From Anabas testudineus (taxonomy: Eukaryota; Chordata; Actinopteri; Anabantiformes; Anabantidae), in contig NC_046615.1 of assembly GCF_900324465.2 (NCBI RefSeq), forward strand, positions 6,797,831-6,861,830: a DNA stretch of 64,000 nucleotides, in the 5' to 3' direction. Under the pieces are notes generated by a model that saw only the letters and a list, made by a program, of their open reading frames with translations, did not search any database and was not told the DNA's origin. A program made the translations under genes and the position numbers. Each line of letters opens with the position of its first letter. Positions within the stretch are counted from its first letter, which is position 1. This document shows, in pieces, positions 49,601 to 64,000 of the stretch.

Positions 49601-52600
49601 GAATGTCATGCTGCATGGTCCTTGCTCAACCCAAATGAAAATCATGAAGTCATCCATGTTTCCCTGTCAGTGTTTTTATTGCATTTAAATTTGTGGGAAA
49701 AGCGCGTTGCATAATTCTGTTGAGTGTTACATGTGAAGCATCTTAGTCTGTCATTTCTAGGATGACTTAAGAGAGATGGAGATTTGGGTGGAAAAGTGTC
49801 TGATGTTTTTTATCTCAGGTGGAGCTGAATGAGATTGAGTCGAGCTGCGAAGAGTACCCCCTGACGCGAAGCTTCTGCCATCTGATCAGCACACTGGTTG
49901 AGAGCAGCCTGCCTGTTAATCTGGGGGCTGGTCTGCGTGTGCCAGGCTTCCAGCCCTACCTGAACTTCTTGCGCGACTCTGTGTTCCTCCCCTTCCCCAC
50001 CAGAGCATATCGCCGTCCTGCTGAGAAGGTAAAGTGCTGTGCTCTCCTGATGTCTTTTAGATCTAGACTTGTAGCTACCGTATGTTCTGTGTGTTTATTA
50101 AACTACGCGTACAACGGTTCATTGTTACGTTTTATCTTTTCTTAATCTCTTAGTGGGAGGTCGCTGATTCTGTCCTGGAGGTGTTCCACAAGCTGCTGCG
50201 GGACTACGAGCCCCAGCCATCAGACTTTGTCCAGGAGATGGTGGAGTTGCAGGGTGAACAACTCCCGGCCCACAAGCCCCCTGGCCACAGCATCATGTTC
50301 CACCTTCTCAACGACTCACCCATGCTGGGGCTGTGCCTCAGCCTGCTGGAAGAGGGTGTACGTCAGCTGGATGCCTATGCTCCCTTCCCTGGTGAGAGAT
50401 CATATTTTGCTACTGTCAGAGAAAGGGAGACCAATTAGATATGTATGCACCTGTTCTGAAGATAAACTTTCCCTCTACAGGTAAGAAGCATTTAGAGTCG
50501 GCAGTACTGCGCTGCCTCTGCCTGCTAGACCTGACTCTACAGAAGGAGGCGGTTTTCATGGATCTCCTCAGAGAGAGCCAAGCATCCCTGCTGGTTTCCC
50601 CCCTGGAGCAGCTTCTTCAGGGGGTCAGCCCTCAAACCCGAAGGGCTGATCACATTGTCAATATTGCCAGGTAAGAACATCCACAGTACAAACGTTAAAT
50701 TTATCTTGCAGTCTGTTCTTTGTGTATCCGCCCGTGTCTTTTCAACCTCTACTAGTTAGTGCAGTTCCCATGTCAAACGTCACCAGGAGTTATTCGCGGT
50801 TATAAAAGAGTAGAGGTTGGTAGTCACAGAATGACTGTAAGTTAAGTGGGCAACTGTGTTTGTCACTGGCAGGTATCTGTACCACAGCAGCTCCAATCCA
50901 GAGGCTGCATTCCAGAGTGCCAAGATCCTGCGCCGTATCGCCAACTACCCCAACATTCAGATTAGACTGGTGGGAGATTTCACACATGACCAGGTAAATG
51001 AAAATATGAAATTTGATAATACAATTTTGTAACGACAAAGTTAAACAAATCTGTAATGCATCCTGTCCGTCTACGTTTGATTCAGACCTTTGTGTCTCTA
51101 AATTACATGGACTACGTTAATGCAAAATGTTCTTTTTTCCTGAGAAATGTTTAATACTATGACAAATCCTAAAGCTTGTTTTTGTTTTTATAAATAAATT
51201 ATGAGCCACATATTGTGTACCACTTTCAGTCCACATGCCCTGGGAGGAATGTTAACAAAAGATCGCAGGATGTTTTATGTTTAGCGAGTTTCACTGTCAT
51301 CATGCGTTGGAACCTCTGATGTGAGCTTGAGTTTTTGTCTCTGTCCCTCAGGCTGTGAGTGACAAGCTTATGGCCGGCTTTGTGGAGTGTCTGGACAATG
51401 AAGAGGCAGAGGAGGGAACAGAGAAAGGAGATGGTGAGAGAGAAGTTCCTTATCTGTTCCTTGCTGTCTGTGAAGGTGTTCATGAGCCTGAACCATCTTC
51501 TGTATTTAGTTCTAAACCAGCCATTTTTAAACCTGTAAAAGCTCAACATGCTCTTTAACGCTATTATGCTGCAACTCATTCTCTTCATTACCGCTTAATT
51601 TCTAGATGCAGAATTACAAAAGAAGGTGGCTAGAATCCGACATGAAACCCAGATCCATATTCTGAACCTGCTCATCACCTCCTTGGAGCTAAAGACGCCC
51701 AATCTGGCTCTTTATCTTTTGGGCTACGAAGTCAAGAAGCCTGTGTCCTCTACAAACCTTCAGGACCCAGGTCAGGTTGAATGTCAGTGGTGGCAGTAGT
51801 GATTTTTAGCATCGTGTGGAGTCTGGGGGAGATGTAAAAACACATCAGATAGCCCAAATTAATTTATTATTGACATTGTCGTGTGTGTTATAGGTGTGTT
51901 GGGATGCCCGCGGAGCTGCCTCCATGCCATCCTGAGTCTACTGCAAAGAGGCACTGAGAAGAGATCAGGACCTGTCCTCACACAGCAGGCACCACACCTA
52001 GCTGAGCTTTGCTACCAGGTCATTCTCTACTCAAAATATTTAGAGAAATTTTGACATAGACATCAGACTCTAGTAGTGCAGCAGCACATTCATGTTTGCA
52101 TTTTCTTTGCCTTGCAAGATTAATGTGTGTGGGCTGTTTGAATAATCAGATTTCTTTTTCCTTTCTTAGGTGATCTACCAGCTGTGTGCTTGCCCAGAAA
52201 CATCTGGACCCACCATGCGTTATTTAAGGACCAGCCAGGACTTTTTATTCTCTCACCTGCGGCACCTACCATTCATCCTGCCCAGTGAGTACAGGAAACC
52301 CACTCATATCCAAAAATGTATGACAACAAAACAAGTAGAGATGGGGTGAATGAAAAGCGTGCAACAGAGGCAGGAAATGAGAAAACATGCAGTGCAGACT
52401 CATTAATAGAATTTGGTGGTTGTATTGTGTTTCTGCTGAAAGAAAACAATGAATAGGAAAAAAAAGTATAATAAAACCAAAACCCGGAAATACAAAGTTT
52501 TGCAAAGCTCCGCTTGTCACTGATGAAATTTGCAGGTTGTTGTTGTACAGACAATGACAGTTATTGTCTTCTCATTGCATTGTCCCAGGCAATCAGATTG

Positions 52601-55600
52601 CTGCCTTGTCCCAGATGTCTTGGCTCATGAAGACGGCTGCAATCGAGCTGAGAGTGACCTCACTGAACCGTCAACGTTCACATACACAGCGCCTCGTCAG
52701 CCTCCTGCTGGATGATCAACCACACACTCAGCACACAGGTATTGAAGGTGTTGTCATTTTGGCTTGTAGCCTTTTCAAATTCTCCAAAGATAAGGTGGTA
52801 ACACTGTGTTTGTACTGTACATGTTAAAACAATCAGGAATTCAATGAAACAATGGGATGGAAGTGGAGCAAATTTTCCACGGCCTGCAACAAATAGTGGT
52901 CATAGACAAACATTCACACTCCATATCCCTAGTCACCCCACAACAAAGCGTTTTAATTTATGAACCTAAGAACAACATTTTTTTTTTTTTTTTAGCTGAT
53001 GGGGAATCGGGCATGGAAGAAGAGACCAGATCAGTCAGCGGCTTCCTGCACTTTGACACAGTTTCCAAAGGTTTGTGGCATTTTAGTGCACAAAGATTGT
53101 AAGTTAACTATAATTGGTACTGGAGCCCTCTTCACACACTGGCTATAAAGAATGATACCAGACTGTTTCTGACTGGTCTGTGTTGGATGTCATCAGTACG
53201 CAGGAAGTTGCTGAGTGTGCTGGATGCCATCGATTTCAGTCAAGACATGCCTGAGCTGCTGCAGCTGGACTTCTTTGAGCGCACTCAGATAGAGCAGGTG
53301 ATCTCCAACTGCGAGCATGTCAATGAGCAAGGACACACTGTGTGCAACGTTAAGGTGGGTTTGAACTTTAAACATGTTGTTTTCACTTTCTCGTTGCGTG
53401 TTGTGTCAGCTTGTTTGTGTGTGTGTTCTTCCAATGATTCATGTCATTTTTCATTTGATCTTTCTCTGCAGTTGCTTCATAGAGTGCTGGTTGCTGAGGT
53501 AAATGCACTTCAGGGAATGGCAGCCATCGGACAGAGGCCTCTGTTAATGGAGGTGTGTGAACTAAAACTAATGAGACATGATGTCTGTGTAACTTAGTAA
53601 CATATTGTGTGAAATGAATAATTAAAGAGGCACCATACTGTCTAACTGAACATGCTACAGTGTCTCCATCATTAATGCTCTGAATCCCGTGGAGATAAAA
53701 GCCAAAGCAAAGATGTCTTTTCATATAGCTATATCTGTCCCCGGGTGTATTCTTCCAGGAGGTGAACTCCATCCTGCAGCAGGTGGTGGAGCGTAACCGC
53801 GTCCGTCGAAGTCTGAGTGCAAAGCGGCATGCTCTGCAGTCCTGGAGGAGCCTGGTGGAGACACTGCTGACTGCCTGCCCTGCTGACCTCATACCTGCTG
53901 ATGACAGACAGCTCATCATCAGAGACCTTCTGCTAGACCTGCATGATAAGGTCAGTGAGGACATTGTCACATGGACGATGAAACTTGCAGCCATAAAATC
54001 CACAAGACGGTAATTAATTAAAAGGTTTATCTAGGCACAATTGAAATTTCTATGTCACCATAGTTACATCTTCAAAGTTGTTATGGCCTTTTATTCATTG
54101 GACATTATTACAAATGTATTAAATGAATCATAGCAGGGGAAAATTGCAAATGAGTGCCTGCAAAATAACAAAGAACCCTAAACCTGAGGGTTGTTAAGAC
54201 AAATTATTGTTCTGCGTTGTCCAGGTTTTATCCGAGGACGCAGCAGGAGAACTGATGCCCATTGTTGCTGGGGCAGTCTTCACTCTGACAGCCCAACTCA
54301 GTCAGTCAGTGCTGTCTGAGCAGCAGCAGGGAGCGGGATTAGAAACATCTTCTGGCTTTGCCTCCATTGCCAACTCTGCCCTGCACTTGATCCTCCGCAA
54401 GCTGCTGGATTTCATCCTTTGTACTGGTTAGCGATTACATAAAAACCCTTTTTATCATTAAACTCTCATTTCTCAAATTGAAAATGCCAGAATAAACCTT
54501 GGTCAGGTTTTATTTTCTAAAGTGTGTTTTGCACTTTAAGGTGGTGGATACCAGCGGCTGCGTGCTCACCTGTATGGCTCTCTGCTGTACTACCTTCAAA
54601 TTGCCCAGAAACCTGAAGAACCAGACACACTGCAGACAGGTACAGAAATATTTACATACAGATAATCAGGTCAATTTGTTGTGAAATTTATAAAAAAAAA
54701 TCTAATTTTTGTCCTTTGTGTAAAATCTCTTTGCCCATCCAGCTGGGAATACAATGTGGGAGCGTCTCACAGCCCCTGAAGATGACTTCTCCAAGCTGCA
54801 GAGAGAAAACCTTGCTATAATTGAGAGCTATGGCAAGGCTCTCATGGAGGTTGTGTGTAGGGACGCCTGTGACGGCCATGAAATTAGCAGGGTGAGACCC
54901 TTTTATAAAACAACATGACTCGCCTACCTTGTGAGATACAGAATCATGCTAATCTGAAAATGTTAAAGTCACATAGTGCTGTGTATGCTATGCAACATTG
55001 TGAATCATTAAAGGAGCTGTAATTCTCTCTCTCTATCCCAGATGTTGGCCTTGGCAGTGCTTGACCGAATCCTGTCCATAGACCGTCAGAATCAGTGGCT
55101 GGTTTATGTTTGCAATAGTGGTTACCTGCGCTCAGTGGTGGAGAGCCTGAGACAGGATGACATTGCCCTGCAGACTCTGCTCACACCTCAGCCACCTCTC
55201 CTTAAACCACTCTACATCTATGAGAGCAAAATGGTGAGATCATTATAGAGAGTCTTTGTTTTCAGCTTGGTGCTCCAGGTTCTGACTCCATAAAGCTCCA
55301 TAGTACCTGTCATGTCTGTCTGGAGCTTCTGTAAGTACAGGATTATGGAAGTATTTACTTTGTGTGTGTTTCCAGGCTCTGCTGACTCGTGTGGCTAAGA
55401 CAGCTCAGGGAGCTGTGGAGCTGCTCCGCTGTGGGCTGGTGGCACAGCTGACTGAGTGTCAGGTGTTTGACATGGTACCTGACAGTGATGCACACAGGTA
55501 TGGATGCGGAGAAAAAATAAGCTCTGACTTTTATGTGTATATAGTATTCTTTACAGCTGTGTCTGTTTCCTTGTGTTGTACAGTGTGATGCGGGACCCAT

Positions 55601-58560
55601 CAGGCTTCATTCCTAGCCCTATGGACCGCTACAGGCAGATTCTTCTACCAACCCTGAGGCTCTTTCAGGTGATCCTGACTTCTACCACCATCAATCACCA
55701 GCAGGGGGCAGCACAGGTAAGCACAGAAGGTTGTTGCATTTCTATAATATTCTTAGTTTTTTGGAATTTATAAAAATGTACTTTTAAATTCTGGAAAGAT
55801 TCTGTTATCAAGTCCATGGCATTATTAAATGCTGCCTCATGCCTCCACTGGCTGTGTGGACAATAGCTGGACTTGATGGTTCAGATATTAACAGTATCTG
55901 TGATCAGCTTGATATCAGTGAGAAAGTAATAAATCAGTGTTGCACTTAAAATCTTTTAACCTTGTATTTGTGTGCAGGTACTCCAGTGGCTAATAGTCCA
56001 TGCAGACACCATTGACTCCCTGTTGCGCTGTCAGGAGCTCAGTATGGGAGCTTTGCAGGAGTTGTCTTTGCTGACTGGCATCATCAGTAAGACGGCTCTG
56101 CCAGGTACAAAAGTGACTCTAAAGTGACTCTTTAATTCACTTTGCTTTGTGTTATGAAGTATTTACGCACATGTTTTCACAAATCAGTGACTCAGTGTGA
56201 ATGATGTCATATATGTACTGCTTGGTGTCACAGGTGCTCTTGAGATGGGTGGGGAGGTCAACAGTTCAGCTCTGATGGAGTTCCAGGGTCATATCAACAG
56301 ATTCCAGGTTAGAGCCGAGTTGTTCTTTTCTGTTGTCTTGTTTTTTGTTTTTTTATCTGTGACAAGCACATTTTGGTTTCAGTTGGTAATATGTCTCCCC
56401 TGTTTTAGCGTCTGTGTCTGTCGCTGCTCGGCCGTCTGGCAGGGAGTGAGCGAGAGAGGCTGCTAAAGCAGGCTGAGATCGCTGCACCTGGAGAATCCGC
56501 AGAACGCCGAGAGGAGATGGAGGTGGCCATGCAGCAGGTCTGATAATAAATGTTCTATAAATGCGCTAATAGAGAAGAGATGATATGGATGAGGGAAGTG
56601 GTAACTGCAGGTACCTAGTAAAGTCTTACTCCTACAGTAGTTTGGTATATGGGAGGAAGAGGAAGTTGCAACACTGTCCAGCAGTATAAAGATAACTGGT
56701 GGGGAGAAATGGGGGGAAAAAATATCACTGAAACAGTGTGTGTGAACTCCTTAACAATAGTCATGATTCTGTATAAACTGCTGTTGTGTCCTCAGGTGTG
56801 TGCTAACATCATGGAGTACTGCCAAACACTGCTGCTGCAGAGCTCAGCGCAGGCTCAGTTCAGCATCTGCCTCTTCAGCCCGTCAGGCAGTGAGCCAGCT
56901 GGGAGAGACGGAGGGCGCACAGGTCAGCAAAACTCAAGAAAGGGGGGAATGGGATTTCACTCGTCACATGTCACTGTACACTAGATGTTCTACTTATTTT
57001 TTTTTAGTATTACCCCTCTTTCATTTGTGAAACATTGTTTTTGTTGATGTGTCAGTTTAAAAGTCCAGAATCTTTTAAGACACATTTTTATTACAAGTTA
57101 GCTTTTTATAGACCCTGAACTCGCTCTAATTTCTTTAAGATCTCTCATCTACCCTGCCATTGATGGCGTACTCCCGAGCCCCCAGCCTCGGGCTAGTCCT
57201 GTTCCTTTTGAAGACTAGCACTGCAGACTTCTTCCGGTTCCACCAGAGTCACAGACAGAGCTTGGGAAAGCTGCAAAGCCTGGATCAACTGCCCCCTGAG
57301 GAGCTCAAGGAGGTAATGATGGACCAGCGTACTAATTCACTGTCTCACGTTGATTCCACTGCTATAAACATTGAGGAAAACGGGATTCATAAAGAGAAAA
57401 CTCTTCTTTATTCCAAACACTGTACCCAGCCATGCCTTGTCTACAGTTTTAACCAGAAGCATCTTCTCTGTAGTTGTGCCAAGGCCTGGTCTCAGGCCCA
57501 GGAGGGGTGGAGAAAATCTCGTCAGTGCAGAGGAGCTTGTTGGCCAAGAGACGACTGGTCCAGCTTATCAACAACAGAGCCAAGCTGTTGGCCCTGTGCT
57601 CCTGTATCCTTTTGCCACTTGCAGCCTTAATTATACGAACAGCGTTAAGCTTGTTTTATGGTTCTATGTTGAGTTTACACAGAGCCTATGCCATGAGTGT
57701 TTATACTTGTGCACTGTTGTGTCTGAGTCGTTCTGCCAAAATGTGAGTTTGCAGTGGGGCCACTTTGTTGAATTGCTTTGGTGTTCTGTAAACAATAGTT
57801 ACTGTGTAGTGTATGATACATATGGTAGTTTTGTTTGAACTAGTTCTCTTTAGTGAGTTCTCATAAAACCAAACATCATGTTATGGTTAGGTAGGAAATT
57901 CCTTGACTTGCATTTTTCTCAGACGTGATCGAGACCTGTCTGTTTGTGCTGTGGCGACACCTAGAGTACTACTTGTTGCATTGTACCCCCACTGACCCCA
58001 AAGACTCCCTGTTACCTGGAGCCAGTTTATACAGATCACGCCTTATGGACGGTAGGAAAAGATATTGATATGATTTTTATTTATCTATTAATAATAATAA
58101 TTATAATAATAATTATTATTATTAAGGTTAGCTGTCACTGGTTGTGAAACTGAAGGAATTCAGCTTGATTTTAATAATTGTTTGATCATCTTCAGACTCA
58201 TTTGGGGGACTGCAGACAAGTGGAGGTCGTGGACTTTCTAGAATCAGCCAACAAGACCTAGACCTAGTAAGCAATGCCTAAATATAGCAACAAAGCACCC
58301 ATGACCCTAATGGGTGTTTTACTTTGAATACAGTTGTTGCAAAGAGTATATTTAAACCTTCATTATTCCTGACCCTTTTTTCGTTTCCCTTGTTTGTGTG
58401 GGCACAGCTGAAGAGTGACATGGCTGCAGGCTTTGGAGAAGCTCTGCAGAGGAAGCTGCTGGAGGTGGAGGGCTTGTACAGCCAAGTCCGCTCCAGATAC
58501 ACCTTCATCCAGGCCCTGGTTCGCAGAATCCGTGGCCTGCTCCGGCAGCACAAAAGCTGA
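43694..58560 (+). CDS. nup205: nuclear pore complex protein Nup205
   Basis: Large alpha-helical scaffold of the nuclear pore inner ring that binds Nup93 and Nup35 and helps set the permeability barrier. Forty-two coding exons close in phase and give 1,991 aa (human 2,012). First: 43694-43721, 44791-44933, 45112-45283, 45426-45570, 45667-45826, 45964-46192, 47123-47287, 47401-47576, 47733-47849. Middle includes 48003-48140, 48282-48432, 48699-48904, 49072-49254, 49819-50028, 50154-50391, 50481-50670, 51606-51770, 52589-52738, 53197-53354, 53759-53950, 54225-54426, 55042-55233 and 55584-55716. Last: 57140-57312, 57474-57603, 57923-58051, 58196-58266 and 58408-58560 (stop TGA). Landmarks: MAAQMAVNSGASLWGP at the start, GEHQQPHFPGLTRGLVAVLL, RVLVAEVNALQGMAAIGQRP, and the end FIQALVRRIRGLLRQHKS. 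The intron after exon 6 holds a Tc1-like element. Poly(A) signal at 58925-58930. Confidence 0.96.
46215..46940 (+). mobile_element. Tc1-like DNA transposon, internally shortened, with both ends
   Basis: The element is bounded by inverted ends starting CAGTGGCAAGAAAAAGTATG (left) and, in reverse complement, CAGTGGCAAGAAAAACTATG (right). The similarity extends inward for about 60 bp with a few differences. TA duplications flank it (46213-46214 and 46941-46942), as expected for Tc1/mariner insertion. At 726 bp it is about half the length of a full Tc1 element. The middle encodes recognisable transposase pieces in the + direction (WQNVLWTEETKI, then [11 protein letters not shown] in another reading), with stops and a deletion, so it is inactive. 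It starts only 22 bp after the donor of nup205 exon 6. Confidence 0.85.
55698..55713 (+). promoter_or_regulatory. CTCF-like consensus inside a nup205 exon
   Basis: CCAGCAGGGGGCAGCA is a textbook match to the CTCF core. It lies at the 3' end of nup205 coding exon 33, next to the donor at 55717. Occupancy is unknown. Confidence 0.45.
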
Positions 58561-61500
58561 GGCGAACGCAAACAAGCACAAAGACTGTCTAAGGCCCAAA
58601 CACTCAACTGAAACCTGAAACCAAGCATGAAGATGGGCAACTCTAGAAATTTCCATCAAACACGGCTTTCTGCCAATTAACTTTTTCTGGCAACCTTAGT
58701 CCTTTTTACTGACTTGTTCCAGCCTTTTCTTGAGCACTATTGGATGTTGATTTCACCGCAACACGTGGTGCTTTGTGTGTGACCAGTCCTAATTATGACT
58801 AACACGGTGCAAGGAGCATTCCTCAAAGAAGTCAGAAAATGCTACTTGCTGAACACTTACGAACTTTTTACTTGTTAAGAATTTCATCTTCTATTGTTTG
58901 GTCTGATTTTTTTTCTTTTGTGAAAATAAACATTTTCTAAATCTGTTAAATACTCGTGTAGTTCTCACTCACCACATCTCAAGTTTGTGTTTAGTGATTC
59001 TTTGCTCCATGGTGACATTTGCCTTTGCAGGTACTTTTTTTTTTTTCTAAATGTCATCAGCTTTCAGGGCTTCACTCGTCACAGCGTCGACCGCTTCTAA
59101 TAAGCAGCCACTTCATCCTTCACCTATTTTTTGATGTGCATGTGTGATGTGACTCATTGTGAAAATCTTCATATCAGGAGAAGCAAAACAAGGAACCAAA
59201 ACAAGACATTAGTTTGTGAAAGTAACAACATGACGCTGCTACACTGCTTTGATGTGCCACAATTCACAGGCAGTAATACAATATTACAAACGAGCCTGAT
59301 GCACAGTAACCATGTTTAATCTCGTTTTATTTTCTTTGAAGGTACACTTTATACAAGTGTAAAGTGCGTAGATTCTCAGACCTTTGGGAAGGGGATGAGA
59401 AGACATAAATATCTGGATATACATTCAGATCTTACAGAAAGGGAAGCTCTGTGCTCTTAGTTTTCTTATGATTTAAATACTGTAGATAGGAAAGAGTTCA
59501 GAAGGTGAGACTCAGGTAAGCACCAGCATTGAGCACAGGGGAAACTCAGGACCATGTGAATGAACATGCTCACTGTGAAAAATGTAGGCACATTTCCCCC
59601 CCACAATACACACACACACACTAGAGTCCATCCAGCACGGTGACTGGCGGCCAACACCAAAGATTCCAGTCGACACGTTTGATGAATTAGTGGAAAAACA
59701 TCTCTCGAAAATAAAATAAAATAAAAAGCTCTACTGACAGCACTTCTTAGTGGACAACGAGGGAACAAATTTGTGCTACTTATAACCGATCATGCTTGTG
59801 ATTCACCTATAAATTACTTTTAAATAATAAAATTAATTACAGCTTTAAAAATACATTTACACTTGTGATGCAACAGCTTGCGATATCCGTGATTGTGCAG
59901 CATTTGCATCCAAATAGAAACCTGCAGTACGAAGATAACGAGGGTCCCAGCTCATCTCTCTTCACATGGGTTGAGGTCTGTGATTGCCCTGTTGTTAGGC
60001 AGCCATGTATCCTCACTTTTCATCTATTATTCATGATGCTATAATAGAAAAACACAATTGCAACATGTGGGCCACAGGGTTTGGCAATGTAGGAAGAAAC
60101 ACCAAACATACAAACCATAAACTCTGCTATATTGTTTCTACCACGGTAAGTTTATCATTATAGGATAATTTCAGATTTTACACCTAGAGGTCAGAGGTCA
60201 GGCTTCACGTGTTTTTGACATATCTTTATAACTTAGTTAGGTTATTTTACTTTTAATAGGGAAGTCTAATGAAAAAAAAAAAAGGTAATGCAATCGGTTG
60301 CATTATGAGAGTTGTAGGATCCAGCAGGTTTCAGGTTTGACTGTACTAGGGACTAAACATCAGGTAGGGATTTTTTTGACCATAGGAACGTAGTGAGCCA
60401 GAAATGATCTTTACCTTCCTGGTTGAGGTTCTGCTTTTATTTACACTGTCCCTCATCCTGCTGTGGACAGTTCCTAGAGCTAAATGTCAGCACCTTCCAG
60501 GATTGAGCACTGAGTCAAGGTCCAGAAACTTGCATAAGGAGGTTGTGGGGATGTCACTTGGGATTGGGTAAAGATACAGTAAGAGCTGCCTCCTCTGAAG
60601 CATTATCATAAGAAGCACCTAGTGGAAAAGCGCGCACAATCACACACACACACACACAAATACAACAGACACAGGTGTAAACGGCAGCCAACGCAAGAGA
60701 AGAGTGGAAAAGCGATCAAGAACTGGCCATGTTTACTGTTCAGGTTATGGGAAGCTCCAGCTTCAGTTCAGTTCCTGTTGTCAAAAAAACCCCAACAGTG
60801 AATAAGCAGGGCTGACTTATGGTAGTACAGGAGCATGAATTGAGTGCTGTCAGGTACTCGATAAACTAGATCAGCCCAAAATCAGACATAAGGTAATGTC
60901 ATTGATCTTGAACTTCTGAAACATTTAGTATATCTTAATATGCATTGCTGAGGCAATGCAACATAACAACACCACTGCCACCGTTATCCTACGGTCAGCT
61001 GTACTTTTCCCATCACTCATGTCTAAGTTCATAGAAACATACAGGACATCTGTGTCCTATAGATGTCCTGTATGTTTCCAAGCTGCTTCCACTTGCCAAG
61101 CAGACAGACAGACGTGCTAGAGTTTGATTAGACTACCAGACTAGGTTGCTAAAATTCAACTGAGGCATAAGAAAGGAGAGATAAGACCATCACTAACCAA
61201 CCACGTGATCATTTTCCCATTTGACCATCCTCTCCAGCAAAGAAACGGTGGAATACTGTAAATACTTAGATGTTTTTCTATGTTACAGAAACAAAATTCA
61301 TGACTGATTTCTGTACATTACAGAACACGTTATGGAAAGACAAAAAAACTAAACAAAAAACCCTTTATACTGTACATGTACACAGAGCAGAGCTACAGCA
61401 CCAGCCCGTTTATTTTGAACCATCTTTGTGCTCATGTCCTCGACAGGGCACTGTGCATGTCTGTGAAAGTCTGGTGGCTCAAGCAGAGTTGACAGGGGAC

Positions 61501-61817
61501 CATCGAGACTGAGTTTGAGCTGTCCTTAATAGTTCCTGTTTGAGTGAAGTCAGTCAGTCCTGAGGCCCCTCTGCTCTAGTGTTGATTGTAGCAGACATGC
61601 AATCATTTAGTAATCCAGCACAGCTCCGGCAGGGAATCAAGTTCTTGCGTGGCTTTATGAGAGAAATCCAGAAAAAAAACAAAACTGGGGAACGGTGACA
61701 AGAAAGGCAGCTTATCCAGCACTCATTTATCCATTTTGTCCTTAAGAGGGCGTGTTTGTATTTCGTTTGTGACGCACACGTCTGCACAGGCAGTCTTTTT
61801 TGAGCAAGGACACGCTC
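58561..61817. other. 3' UTRs of nup205 and fgd4
   Basis: nup205 ends with a short 3' UTR and an AATAAA at 58925-58930. fgd4, on the other strand, has a long 3' UTR of about 2.5 kb reaching a candidate signal (TTTATT on the + strand) at 59326-59331. The intergenic gap is only about 350 bp. Inside the fgd4 3' UTR is a perfect hairpin at 61034-61078 and a short CA run near 60641. No coding exon was seen. Confidence 0.5.
61034..61078. repeat. perfect 18-bp inverted repeat
   Basis: GAAACATACAGGACATCT at 61034-61051 is the exact reverse complement of 61061-61078, with a 9-bp spacer. It lies within the inferred fgd4 3' UTR and would fold as a stable hairpin in RNA from either strand. Confidence 0.9.

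Positions 61818-64000
<2,183 letters not shown>

Noticed and set aside
53383-54003. 206-codon open frame on the reverse strand
   Set aside because: It overlaps nup205 exons whose forward protein matches the family closely, so it is a shadow.

Overview
The window is a stretch of nuclear genome from a ray-finned fish, most likely a percomorph teleost. The genes are split into many exons by short GT-AG introns. The conserved vertebrate proteins align closely to human counterparts but diverge as fish orthologues do. The introns carry fish-type repeats (Tc1-like DNA transposon remnants, a widespread fish SINE-like tail, many microsatellites). The species cannot be told from sequence alone. There are no prokaryotic features, no rRNA or tRNA gene, no CRISPR array, and no recognisable retrovirus-like element.

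Nine protein-coding genes are present, eight complete and one cut by the right edge. In order they are: slc25a18 (+, about 0.7-5.1 kb, mitochondrial glutamate carrier); atp6v1e1 (-, 6.8-9.8 kb, V-ATPase stalk subunit E); bcl2l13 (+, 10.4-23.5 kb, Bcl-rambo mitophagy receptor); bid (-, 25.7-27.3 kb, BH3-only apoptosis activator); wee2 (-, 28.9-32.4 kb, oocyte CDK1-inhibitory kinase); dennd11/LCHN (+, 33.5-37.1 kb); agk (-, 40.4-43.1 kb, mitochondrial acylglycerol kinase); nup205 (+, 43.7-58.6 kb, inner-ring nucleoporin); and fgd4 (-, 3' part only, 61.8-64.0 kb, CDC42 GEF with PH-FYVE-PH tail). For every complete gene the exon chain was rebuilt by hand: all junctions are GT-AG, the phases close, and the total lengths come close to the human proteins.

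The gene order joins two blocks that lie on separate human chromosomes: SLC25A18-ATP6V1E1-BCL2L13-BID (human 22q11) and WEE2-DENND11-AGK plus NUP205 (human 7q33-34), with FGD4 (human 12p11) at the end. The strands almost alternate (+ - + - - + - + -). This gives three head-to-head pairs with short shared promoter regions (atp6v1e1/bcl2l13, wee2/dennd11, agk/nup205) and four tail-to-tail pairs whose 3' ends come close together.

Functionally this is a housekeeping neighbourhood, not an operon. Four products act at or in mitochondria (SLC25A18, BCL2L13, BID, AGK), and two of those are neighbouring Bcl-2 family members. No undescribed multi-gene system was found. The observations most worth checking are: a BID BH3 helix without the usual Gly-Asp; a (GT)29 repeat running into a dennd11 splice acceptor; CTCF-like consensus sites, one inside a nup205 exon; a perfect 18-bp hairpin in the fgd4 3' UTR; and Tc1-like copies of one subfamily in two genes.
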